Below, in pieces: positions 1 to 11,619 of a stretch of 64,000 nucleotides of DNA. Position 1 is the first letter of the stretch. Every line of letters begins with the position of its first letter. The stretch comes from Odontesthes bonariensis. Lineage: Eukaryota; Chordata; Actinopteri; Atheriniformes; Atherinopsidae. The notes beneath the pieces are model-generated. The model saw only the letters and a program-made list of their open reading frames with translations. It did no database searches and was not told where the DNA came from. The stretch covers positions 13,356,017 to 13,420,016 of the forward strand of contig NC_134509.1 of NCBI RefSeq assembly GCF_027942865.1, in the 5' to 3' direction. A program made the position numbers and the translations under genes.

Positions 1-250
1 CCAATTAAAGATTTGGAGTTTTTGTAATTGAATCCCAACAGGGCTCTGCATCAGTCTAACACGGAAGCATAAATCACGCTCAAAATGATTATTTTGTAGT
101 TAGTATGTTTAGGTAGTTTTGGTTTTTTGACGTAGTTGAAGGTTAGTAGGTGAACCAGCAAGGTGGTAGAGGGTATGCTCCTCTCCTTAGCAGGGGCTCT
201 TTTTTCTCAGGCCTGTACAACTGGCATGAAATAAGCTCAGCTCACATGAC

Positions 251-267
251 TCATGCCTCTGCACACA

Positions 268-299
<32 letters not shown>

Positions 300-301
300 T
301 A
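251..301. repeat. (CT)n/(CA)n microsatellite
   Basis: A short CT-repeat run passes directly into about nine CA units. It explains the low-complexity open frames read through it on both strands. Confidence 0.8.
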
Positions 302-2544
302 CATCCAAGCTGCACCATTCCCTGTATACATGCTAAAGCTGTTCTTGCACAGTATTTAAGAGATAAGGCCAGCGAGTTTATGCAGACGTACTGCCATAAT
401 CCAGTTTTCCCACATATGACCCCTTCTCTTTCTCTCACTCTCTCTGCACTCCTCTAACAGCTTCTTTGCGCTTCAGCTGCATATCTGTGACAGATTAGGG
501 TAGATCACCAAGGATTACCTCCACCAGACACAGCCTCTACACACTGACCATAGACACCCCCACAACTCCCCCACAGGGAGAGGACAAGAGGCAGGGGGTC
601 CAAAATTAGCTTTAATATTCAATTGCTTAGTTTACTGATCATGTGCTAGAAAGTATTACTTCTAAGTTCTCACAATACACACACATTTCATATATACATG
701 AATACATATATATATGTATACTGTATATAGATATATACAATTATGATAATTTTTGTTTAAGTTGCAAATCTAAACTCTCTTACATCTTGTTAGGAATGAA
801 TACATTGCTAGAAGGGTGCATGATGCCCTGGTACCTGTCGTCCCTTTGGGATTCTGCTGTAAAGTGAATATAGGTCAGACCTCATTTTAGATATTTGCCT
901 TTGATTGCTGGATGAAAAGGTGTCTACAGTCCCTAGTACTAGCTAATAATCACCCTTTTCTATAAAACAAGAAAGGCGTTTGATACCGAAAGCCAAATAT
1001 CTAACAGAGAAATCATTACATTTAATTTTCTTTGTTCCAGAGTCACCAACTTAATTTTCACTCACACTGTGCACATCTCAGCAGCATCCAGTGGTCTGTT
1101 TGGGTATTGCACACTGGGAGGGGAGACCAACATGCAGCGAATTTGATGCGTGTGAGATAAAATGAAACTGATATCCGAACACTTTTAAATGTGATGCTTG
1201 TGGGGATTATGAGGGCAACTTTTCAAAAATGAAATGCATGCCAAATGAGGGAAACTTTCTGCCCAACTTTCCGAAGTTCACTGTTACAGTCCAGAGAGAA
1301 TATTTAGCGCATTTCCATTAGAAGAAAGTCTCAATAAATTAGAATCACCCTTTATCCTTCCTCTTCCAACTGCAGCACTTCAGTGACATCCCTGATCTTG
1401 ATAGTGATCAATAATATATGATTTGATTAATATGCATATATGATATGTATAAAATGGAGCTGCATTCTAATATAATCAGGATTTTATTCATGTTCTTTGT
1501 TAAAAGGCTTCTCATTTTAGCGTCAAAATACCTCCTCATATGTTGCTGAATTAAAGCAAACAGATCAAAAGGAATATTTCAGTGTTATACCACTATGGAC
1601 GAGTAAATTATTATTTGGTGAGGTTTGGAATTAAAAGCACCCTGAAAGATTGTTATTAAACAACTAGTTTTAAGAAATGCTTGAAACATGGAATAGCAAA
1701 TGAAACTCATTCAAACGCAAACAAGCCCTTTTTAACTCAATAGTTTGCATTTTTATGTGTGGAAACAAAAAGATTTGTGTGCGCATATTTGTGTTGATGG
1801 AGCAGGTGTGTGTGAGATAGGCAGATACAGGAGGGGGACAATAGGGGGACTGAGACTCCACCTGGACTCAGAACAAGCAGGAGACCAACTGGGGACGTGG
1901 ACACCACACAACACACACTACAAAGGGCTGGCGGGGCGAGGTGCACAAACGCCACAACACAGCCAAAGTCCCATTGTTCTACCCCTGTTTCATCTCTCCT
2001 CCTTCTCTCCAAATATTTGGAGGAACGCTCTGAATAACATACTGGTACTGAGAATATTGCGCTCTGTATATTGTTGAAAGGAACTCCGGCAGTCTCAGTT
2101 TTTCGCTCTTCAAAGACGTTTGCTTTGTTTTGTTTGGGTTTTGTTTGCTCCTGCATTTGAATTGTGCACCGTGATTTCGTGGATATCTCATTGTTCCAGG
2201 ATTTGAGATTGTTGGACAGAGAAGCACCCACTGGCTCATTTATTTTCATTGCATCATGTGACTCATTGTAATTGCAGCGCACTGGGAGAAGTGGGCTGAA
2301 ATGATGCAAAAAATAACAACTGGCTCCTGTTTCTCACTGCTACTGCTGTGGAGCTGTTTGTGAGAGAAGTTTCATTCTCCTTCATCATTAGTTTCAACAA
2401 GACCGTTACCATATAGACTTCCAGAGTGCTCATTTCCATAGTCGAACCAATGGGAAGTCGGTGATTAAAAATACAAGACCACAGCTTTGCTTCAGAGTTC
2501 AAAACCACAAAGCTGAAAGTGTGGCGCTGGACTATTAATCGTGT

Positions 2545-2790
2545 GATCAATGGGGTATGAGCATGAATCTCAATGGCGTTGGGTTACAGCATCGACTTGC
2601 AGAGCTGTTTGATGGCCCTTTCCTTGGGACCCCAACATTGATTGGGCCCTGAGGGCGCCCTGCGGCGCTGCCCTGTCACCAGGGCCTGACTGACAGCTCT
2701 AATGAAGCCTGCCATCGCCGGGCAAGGGACCACTCAAGAGCAGGCGCTGAACTTCAATCGGCCTGTGTGACGTCCAAAGAGTTTTGATTT
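2545..2790. promoter_or_regulatory. Candidate conserved non-coding element
   Basis: About 245 bases of balanced, complex sequence lie between AT-rich flanks. There are no simple repeats, no transposon ends and no long open frame. It includes a GC-rich core around 2,640-2,690 and a TGACGT half-CRE near 2,768. This composition resembles vertebrate conserved non-coding elements. Conservation itself cannot be seen from one sequence, so the call is an inference. Confidence 0.3.
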
Positions 2791-5109
2791 CTCAGCAGTA
2801 GTGAGGGGGTGAATAGAAGACCCCTGTGGGAGGCTGGCAGTACCCGGCCTGCCTTTGAATATTCCTCCGTTTACCGCTTGTCAGTTCTTGGTGTTGGAGA
2901 TGCACGGGAGAGATGTAGGGGGGTGACTGTGGTAAATTTTTCATAAGCAAAAAGAGGGGGGGGTGGCTCCCGTGAGATAAAGTCTGGACCTTGTAATATG
3001 AATGCAGACTTTCTGTAAAGATTGTCACTGTGTCAGTTCAGAATTACATTTGTTCTCTGAGCAAAGCTTTATTGATGTGTTTGCCTTATTAAACAAAAAA
3101 ACATGTCAGGTAGTTTTCTTCTTAGTTTACTGAGGATGAAGGGAAAAGTTGCAACTTCTCTCAATCTCTCTCTCCCTCACACACAAACACATCCCTTCCC
3201 TGTGCGATGGAGGGATGTTGAAGAGCAGTTGAACCTCAGAAGACTCATCCTCACTTTGTTCTATTATTCACCATCTCTGGCTTCAGAACTCTCTAGGATC
3301 TCCATGGGGTTACACTCTCTATGCTGATGGAAAGACTCCTGTGCCGCTGAGAGCCTGTTTACTCACTGGTCCTGCGTTCCACTGGAGCTTACAACCAGTC
3401 CCTTTACTTCCATGCTCGCATCAGAGCCTTCAAATGTAAATCAAAAACAGAGTGTTGCAAACCATTTGTTAATCTCATGTTTGCTGGCATGTTTTGAAAC
3501 CACATGCTTCTTTTTAGAGACTGGCAGCTCATTTGGTTATGACATCCTGGCAAATGTCACAGAAGCAGTTTGTTCTGTACTACACTGTCTTCCCTTTGTT
3601 GTTTTCAATCAGCACGAATCTTTATATCATCACCCAGTATGATTCAAAACCCTCTCAGAATGCTCATTTGTACCCGCATAAGTAGTTATTTGAAAGATAA
3701 AAGCAAACATGTTTGTTTTTTGTTTGTGTTTTTTTTTCTTCTCTCCTTTCAACCCCCTAACGGCATTTATGAGCACTTTGGTAATAAGGACCGGAGAAGG
3801 ATTTTTCTGAAAAAGAGGCGCAGAGGATGCTTTGATGTACTCTTAGATTAAGTGAAGTCTGCATCGATGTCTACAAAAATACAGGCAGCGTGTACAGTGA
3901 GCGCAGCTAGACAGATTCCTCTCTGCTGGTCCTTCCTCTGCTCCCAAAGCACCACAGCATTGAAAAACAGTCTGTATGTTCCGTGGTACCAGGAGACTTG
4001 TACGGACTCTGTCGACAGCTTCAGATGAAGCATTCCCCAAAGAAACACTATTTTTTTTTTCTTCACAAACTTATCTTTTTCCCCGACCCAGAAATTTCTC
4101 CCTGTGAAAAAATTAGGAAAAGAAAAAAGAAAAATCTAAACTTTTTAAAGCTTGGGTTCAGAGATGCTTTGGTTTTTATTCAAAAAAGAGATTTAGCGAC
4201 TAGTCAATACTCAGAGAGTGAGCATTGCCAAGACAACTAGACACAGTGTCAGTGTTTGAGTCAGACAAAAGAAGAAAAAGGAGGGGAAAAAACACAAAGA
4301 GAATGATTTTGTAACCTGTTATGAAACAGTCAGCATTTTCAATCTTAGAAATTGTCTTATAATTTAAACATTGGATTCAGTGCGATGAACTAGTCTGCCA
4401 GAGGCTACAAACAGTCTAAATTTGGACATTTTAATATTTTATGTACTCTGATCACTTGCAAAGTTGTTTGTAAGCAGAAAGTAAGAATCTGTGATTTCCA
4501 GTAAACGCATACAGAACACCAGTTTAAAACTCAGCAAGCCGGCATTTTCCTAAGAAAACATTCCTGGACTCGGTGTGACTGCTATGATTTCCTCCACACT
4601 GTGCTGTGCAGTTTGTATCTGATTAGGCTGGTAATGAAAGGTTGCATGAATAATTTAACATGAACAAAGCACGTGACTCCAAATTAAATGCAGCTCTGCA
4701 AGTCCAGGAACCTGTGCTGCTGTGGGTGGTGATGTTTCGGTGATATAATGCTGACCTCTGCTGGCCAGCTGTGCAATTCACTGCAGAATTGCTAACAAAC
4801 CTCAGTTTGTCATTAAACTCGTCGAGCTGATTTTAAAAGGAAACCAGCACTTTTGAGGAGACTGATGAATAAAGACTGAATGAAAGCCAATTTCTATACT
4901 ATTGCACATAACACACACACGAATATATATATATGAGGGAACGCATTATGCCAATGATGAATCAACACAAAGATAGAAAGCTAGTGTGTGCGTGTCTGTG
5001 TGTGAGAAATTCAAGTTGCACACACATACACACGTTGAAAACACACATAACCTCACTCACTCACACCGTCCTCTCTCTCTGTGCTACGCTTTCTCACCCA
5101 GCCACATAC

Positions 5110-5420
5110 ACAGATATTTGCACACCTATATTGCCGCCTCATCTAGCTCAATTAACACAATGGTTCCAAGGGAGTGAATTATTGAGCGATTAATTATTAA
5201 TAGATAATAACAAAGGGGCCCGGGAGAGACACGGCCCAGTCAATTAGGAGAGAAAGAAAAAGTGATGGTAAGCAGCGGGGGGGGGGTTGCAAGCAGGAGA
5301 TCCGCAGCTGATCTGATCTGTGTCTCATCATTATCGCCGCTTGTCAGACGCAATTACCTAATTTCCATGTGCCCTGGCACTTCAAACAACAGTCCAACCC
5401 TCTGACTCTGACAGGCCTCC
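5110..5420. promoter_or_regulatory. Candidate conserved non-coding element with homeodomain and SOX/TCF-like sites
   Basis: A complex stretch carries clustered ATTA/TAAT homeodomain cores (for example the overlapping ATTAATTATTAAT at about 5,190), an AACAAAGG SOX/TCF-type site near 5,208, and a CAGCTG E-box near 5,306. It is interrupted only by a short G-run near 5,278-5,286. No open frame or transposon end explains it. Enhancer function is an inference from motif density. Confidence 0.3.
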
Positions 5421-5699
5421 CCTTTCTTCTGCCTCTGTTTAACACACACACACCGTCAAATTACATTTACCAACAGCACCACAAAAAGTACACATTAATC
5501 ATATATTGTAACACGACCAAAAATATGTTACAATAAAACTAAACCAATGAGACAAGTACTATTCTAACTCAGAAAATAAGTAACACACACGGAGGTGCTA
5601 ATCTCTGCTTTAAAGGTTTTATTTCCTCATGTCCCTTCACAGCTGATACTGAAAATTAAACTGAAACTTACATGACTATAAAAAGCAAACTGATCAGCT

Positions 5700-5890
5700 T
5701 TAAATCCTTCCTTCCTTCCATCCATTTTTTTTTTTTTTATACTTGCTTAATTCAATTCAGGGTCACCGGGGGCTGGAACTTATCCCAGCTACCACAGGGC
5801 GAAAGGCCAGGACGGGTGTACTCGTGCCTACATCTACATCTCTACATCGCAGGGCCAACCCAGAGAAAACCAAAACAAACAAGCATGCAC
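5700..5890. repeat. Interspersed repeat fragment, common teleost type
   Basis: The run begins with CCTT/CCAT units and a poly-T, then reads GGGTCACCGGGGGCTGGA and a 'cccagct...cagggcgaaaggc' phrase. I recognise this as part of a very common, old interspersed repeat in fish genomes. The superfamily is not certain. Only a fragment remains. Confidence 0.5.
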
Positions 5891-7551
5891 TCTCACGCTC
5901 ATCAGTTAGAAATATAAAATCCAAATGATATGTGCATCCCTATGAATACACTGTTTCAATAGAAGACACACCTTATTCATTAGAGATGCAGCTAATGGGT
6001 TTTAGGAGCCCATCAGTTTCTTCTTATAACAGAGGTGTGCCTGTATCTGAAAGAGCAGCAGAACTACACAACCAATGCAAAACTAAGTGGTTTGTGTCAA
6101 AAAGGCACATTGTTTTCTATAAGATGCTGCCAGACAATATCTGAAACAGTTTTATATTTACTATACAGAAAACTACGCTTAGTTAACTTCCCCTGATGAA
6201 ACAACCCTAACCAGGACGTCAGTTAACTGCACTGTGTATGAAGTGGACAAAATCTATCCAAATACCTATATCTATAATCTATAATATTCTGGCAAAAAAA
6301 AAAATAAAAAAGGAATTTAAAAAAAAAGTTTGGACAATAAAAATAGCTGTATTGTTGAAAAATAATGATATCAGTTCAAATCAGGTGAACTGACAAGCGG
6401 GTAACATTATTGCTTATATCAGACCTGAGTCTTTCAGACTCAAAGATGACATGGGTTTTCTACTTTGTGAAAGCCTATGGAGGCAAATAGTTAATTAAAA
6501 ATAAGATTTTTTTAATTTAAAATGACAAAGAAATTTGGCATTTTGTCTATTACTGTAGATAAAGTCATACCAATAAAATATTCAGATTATCTGGAGAAAT
6601 CTCTGAACAGATGGGGCAAGAAGGAAATCATTTGAACAATTCTTTAAAGGAAATCTGACCTTTTTAACAGGCAGGAGTTACCATGGTCCGTGTCACAGAT
6701 TAATTTAATTATGAGTCTTGGATACTTCTTTTTCTCTTTATAAATGAGAAACTCTTGTGTTTTTTTTTTTCCCAAATCAGGATTTGTATGTGCGTGCAAG
6801 TGGTGACAATAAATTGACAACTTTGAATTACTTGCCCCAGATTTGAATCTTTATCTGTTATACACCACAAGATGGTGCTACAACACACAAAATGTGTGTG
6901 CCTTTCAAATACTGTGAGGCAGGGCTGAGTTTACATAATTTCCAATAGTTCTAACAAGATCTCAGCCCCATCACAAGTTCATTAAGGTGAAGCTGGCAAT
7001 TTCAAACATAATCATCTTAGGCTCAATAGTTGACAGATAAAGGATTAAGCGTTGAGCATTTTAAAAATCCCTGTAATTATCTCATAAAAGGGAAAAACAG
7101 GAACAGACAGAAGTTAAAGACACATGATCTGGTCAAAGAAAATTATTTCTACTGTGTAAATAGGCATTAAAGTATTGAATGAACAAAAAACATTTATGAC
7201 CAAAAAGAGAACTGGTGTAGTTTTACATTCAGTGATATAAAACAACATAGATCTTTATAAAAAGTTGCCATCAGAGGTATAGAGAAACTATTGTCTCACC
7301 CTGCAATTCAAATCTATGTGCAAGCAGTTTTTATAAAAGGACTGCCTTTCTCAATCACCTAAAACACCCTCTCCAACTCATTAGAGAAAGAAACTTGGAA
7401 CACTTCCCATAAATAACCTCATTCTGCAGCTCAATCCAATCTTACTTCTTTAGCTCGAGGCCAAATCGAGAGGATAAGTCACAGGGAGGGTGGTGGAATA
7501 ATAACATATCAGCAAATGGACAGAAAGTTTGGTCTTGCCCCACAGGGACAG

Positions 7552-7640
7552 GGACGTCTGGGTCTCTTTGCTCAAGTTGCTGCCCCCGCGACCCGATCCC
7601 CGGACCAGCGGAAGATGATGGATGGATGGATGGAGTTTGG
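7552..7640 (+). mobile_element. 3' end of an RTE/Rex3-like LINE with (GGAT)n tail
   Basis: The segment reads 'ctgggtctctttgctcaagttgctgcccccgcgacccg...' and ends in GATG/GGAT tetranucleotide units. That is the characteristic 3' end of Rex3/RTE-like retrotransposons in teleosts. Only the 3' extremity is present, so it is a 5'-truncated dead copy. Confidence 0.6.
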
Positions 7641-10600
7641 TCTTGCACTGCCATTTGACAACTTTACTGTGTACACTAATGAGACATTTCCCTTCGGCAC
7701 TTTGTCCGTAAGAAACTGAATGCATGTAAATTGAAAAACAAAAGACATGGTTAGCTCCAGCAGGAAAAACAACCTCATTGCAACAAGCATATTGATTGCA
7801 TCCAGCCATGTTCTCTCAGGGTGAATTGATGCCTGTCTGTGGGGACTGGCATAAGGAGAGAAAGTCTGTCAAGCAAACAGTTGCTTTCATGAATAATTCC
7901 TCCTCTTCGTTGTATGTTTTTGTTGGCCTGTCTTTTCATTTTTATTTATTTATTTTTGGTCTGGGAGGCTTAAAGAAAGAGGTCTCGTCTCGGTTTGTGT
8001 TACATCTATATACAATGAAAAGCTGCACAGAACATCTGCAACTTCTGTTGTGGGACTTTAAGATCAGTTTGTGAAAAAGGCCTTTAGATTATCACGTTAC
8101 ACTGTGCAAATCTCATTTTGTGCTTAAATATTCATTTATGAGCTCAAATCAATGGCATTGTAAATGAGATTTTCCAGGCTGGTATTTTGTTCTGTGTATG
8201 GTCAAACTGACATAAAGTCATCAGCACGTTCCTCCTAAAGTCACTCAAATGATCAACTCAACTGTCACTTTTCATTTGAACTGATTTCTTACAATAAAAA
8301 AAGTTGAAATTGTCTTCTTCTCTCCAAGCCTACATCTCCATACACAGTGAAGCCAATCTCCGGTAATCAGAATGCTGTCCTCGTCCCATAATACTAGGGG
8401 GATTGATTAAATTACATAAATATATCCGACTGTGCTACTATAGCTAACCTTGTCATTTATGCTGAAATTGGAAAAAGTGTTTGTGAAGACAGAGGGTGTA
8501 CATCTGTGGAAGATTTCCAGTAAAGATTAGAAGCTTTCTTTTGTGCAACATAAACTTTACGTTGTCATTTGTTCATTCATTTCATTTTCACACTTTTTTT
8601 TTTGTTTTCACTGACTGAATCGAAAATATTTAAATCAATTTAGGATTTGATGCCAGCAGCACACTCAAAATCATTGAAGGGAAAAAGTTGTGTCTGTCCT
8701 GTATAGACCACATGATGAGTGAGCAGGAATGGCTTCTTCCCGGAGGGTAAAAAGCACGTCAGGTGACAAATTAAGACCCACTGCTACTGTGTGTGCCTAA
8801 ACTAGTGTTACCAGACCTAATCTAGTAGGATGGATTTTGTGATGTTGAACCATCAACTGTATTTAAGAGATGGATGTGGCCACCTCGATGCCACACATTG
8901 ATCAGTGAACTGCCCTTCTTAAGCCTTGACTTGCCCTCTTGGTCTATTTAGAGTCAGAAATGATTGTTTGAAGAAGGTCATCTGGACATCAGAACTGGAG
9001 GCTGAGGTGACCATTTTTCTCCGGTTACCTCTGCATGCGGGCCGAGCAACTAAGCGTGCAATAAGCGTGCTACTGAAGAGTGATGGAATAAAATAACTTA
9101 AAAAAAAAACTTCAACTACAACTTTGGCATTTCACTAAATTACAGATTCATAATGCAGTTGGGATGTAGATACATGACTGTATTGCATTAGCCACATGTT
9201 GATTTAAGTTCCTATTGGATTCCCTTACTGTGGGTGCAGTTTATTAAAAAAAAAAAAAGATCCTAAATTAAATCAGTGAAGTTTGTGAAGGGGAGGTCTA
9301 TAGTAATTTCGGCATTAGAAATGAGACGCTTAGTTTGGAAAGCATAATGGCTTGCATTAAAACAGAAAATAGTATTAAAGTATTGCATCAATAATCCTTT
9401 TTCTGGATTACTTGGCAAGTGGCTATAGAGTCTTGACCCATCAGCTGAAAATGTGCTGAACACACAAATCGCAGGTCTTGCTGAGGTACATAATTCTGAA
9501 AGTCATGCCGAGTTGCATGAATAAACAAAAATGACTGGATTGATGGATGAATGGATTAGTACATTCCTTATTTACAAATGCTTCAGGTGGACACTCTGCA
9601 GAGAGTGCATCTTTACATTTTGTGAGTCCCTAACTATCTTTCTCAGCAAATGTAAGGCCGCACAGAGAGAGGCACATGAAATAAATGCAACGTTTTTTTT
9701 TGCAATATCTTTACCTTGAAAATTGTGGATGTTATTTTTCTTCCTGTTCTCATCAGGGATTTGAAGCTCAACTGTCATAGAAGAATCAAAGTGACATTTC
9801 ATTTTGACAACTTAACTGAAAGCTCCATAGAGTGATGGGACAGAATGGACACAAGTGACACTGTAATGACCCCATGTTAGTTGTCCTGCTTTGTCAGTGA
9901 ATATTTTAAAAATAGAACAATTTTATGATAAAAACATTGCAAAAACAACTGGGAGACATTTCTAAGTTAGCCTGAAAATGTTGTCACCCCGACTCAAAAA
10001 GTCGAGCTCTTCCAATGACCTCCGTTCACTTAACTTGCCTTCAGTCATCTTGGTCTCGCTTTTGTTCATTTACAGATGGGCTTGCATATAAGAAGCAGAG
10101 TGCCCGAATTAGTACAAAAAAGTAACCCAACTGAGCACAAATACGTAAAATTACAAAAAAAAAAAATAATAATAATAATAATTGGAAGCAATCTTGGGTA
10201 TAAAAACAAAACAGCCATGCACCATTCCCTTAAAGACTGATAAGGGGTTTCTGAAGTCTGAAGTCTGAAGTCTGCACCCAGGAGCACGTATTACATAAAC
10301 TGTCCAAGGGGACCTACTTTGATAACCAGCTCCGTTTTGCTATTTTTTGTTAACTATCCACTGGTTGGGGAGGGGTGGGCACGGTGCCATCTTACATTCC
10401 TGTGGACGGTGCAGGCTCAGAGAGGCTGCTCCATCCAAACAGACCAGCCGGTAAAAAAGGAGGGACAAAGGAAGCGGAGGTTGGCACGAAGCACGGCGGG
10501 CGCGGATGTTGTCAGGAAATGGTATGCAGCTCAGGCTGTTGTGTTCCTCTCGCTGTCTCGTAGCTATATTTCCATCTGTTTCGCACGCAGACTGAAGCCT

Positions 10601-10697
10601 TCTTCAAACTGGGACCACCGTACTCTCAAGGGCACGTTGAGGAGTGATCTTCCACCCACCGGGATGCCCCAACGACACACCTAAAAAACGGCTGACG

Positions 10698-11582
10698 ATG
10701 GCTTCGGTGCGTGTTGTCGGCAAAGTTGGGGCAAGACTTTGGGGAAGTCTTCAGTCTCTCCAGTTCGGTTTCAGACCGACTCGCCCGGTGACATTTGTTC
10801 ACAAGGTAAGCGAACCGATAAAGTCGCAGGTTTTCTACAGCAGTTGAAGTCTGTCCCGTTTTCCAAGGTTATTTTTTGTCGACACACTTTTTGTGGTCTG
10901 TTTTAAAAGCGAACTTCGGCTCAAAGAGGGATTTTTCCTTTTTTTTTTTTTTAAACTTTTCATTTGCTCCAACCACAGGCCACGGTATAGTATGAAGTCA
11001 CACGTAAACACAAGCTAATTATTTGCTACTAGTTTATACTGGTAGCCAAAAGCCTAAAGGGTGTGTTAGTAAAAAAAAATTTCCTCCAACCGATATGACC
11101 TCACTTCTTCTTCTGTACTTTTGTTGTCTCTCTCCGAGATAAAGCCAAGTCGTATGAGTGCATTTGCTAGCTTCATCTCTTCTTCTTCTTCAATTTATCA
11201 ACGATAAAGCCGCTCAGGTCCCTGTCCAGTCTGCTGAATATCATTTATAAACTTTGGCTTGCCTCCCACAGTCCCGGTTAACATAATTTTACATTATACT
11301 TTGCAGCCTTCAGCACTTTATCTTATCATCCGTCACCAAGACGCATCGTTAAGTGCTGGCCCGTGTGTGAACTGTCATACATCACTGGGCATCATTTCCA
11401 GTCCCATGACCGTGATGTGACTGTGGGGCCGAACTGCTGCTGGATGTGAAGCCTTTAGTGCACCACTGTTATTGTGATGTGGCTCGATACACAGCAGTAT
11501 TTTGGAGCAGCTGAAAATGTTGACCCTTAAGCCTCCATGGCACAAAACCACATATGTAAGCAAAGACGCAGGGATGTGGAAC

Positions 11583-11619
<37 letters not shown>

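Larger units (their letters stand above)
1..10697. other. Intergenic region upstream of mcub
   Basis: No exon with splice signals and recognisable protein similarity was found on either strand. Open frames here are short and look random. The stretch holds simple repeats, two interspersed-repeat fragments (about 5.7 kb and 7.6 kb) and GC-balanced islands that look like conserved non-coding DNA (2.55-2.79 kb and 5.11-5.42 kb, listed separately). AT-rich stretches at about 4.59-4.71 kb and 8.08-8.30 kb are weaker candidates of the same kind. The last 400 bases before the mcub start codon are GC-richer and lack an obvious TATA box, as expected for a housekeeping-type promoter and 5' UTR. Confidence 0.6.

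Noticed and set aside
1737-2309. 190-codon minus-strand open frame upstream of mcub
   Set aside because: Low-complexity and unlike any known protein. It overlaps other open frames on both strands, with no splice or start context. Treated as chance.
10319-10684. 121-codon plus frame just upstream of the mcub start
   Set aside because: Lies in the probable 5' UTR/promoter, in GC-rich DNA where long frames arise easily. No similarity recognised. Translation as an upstream ORF cannot be excluded.
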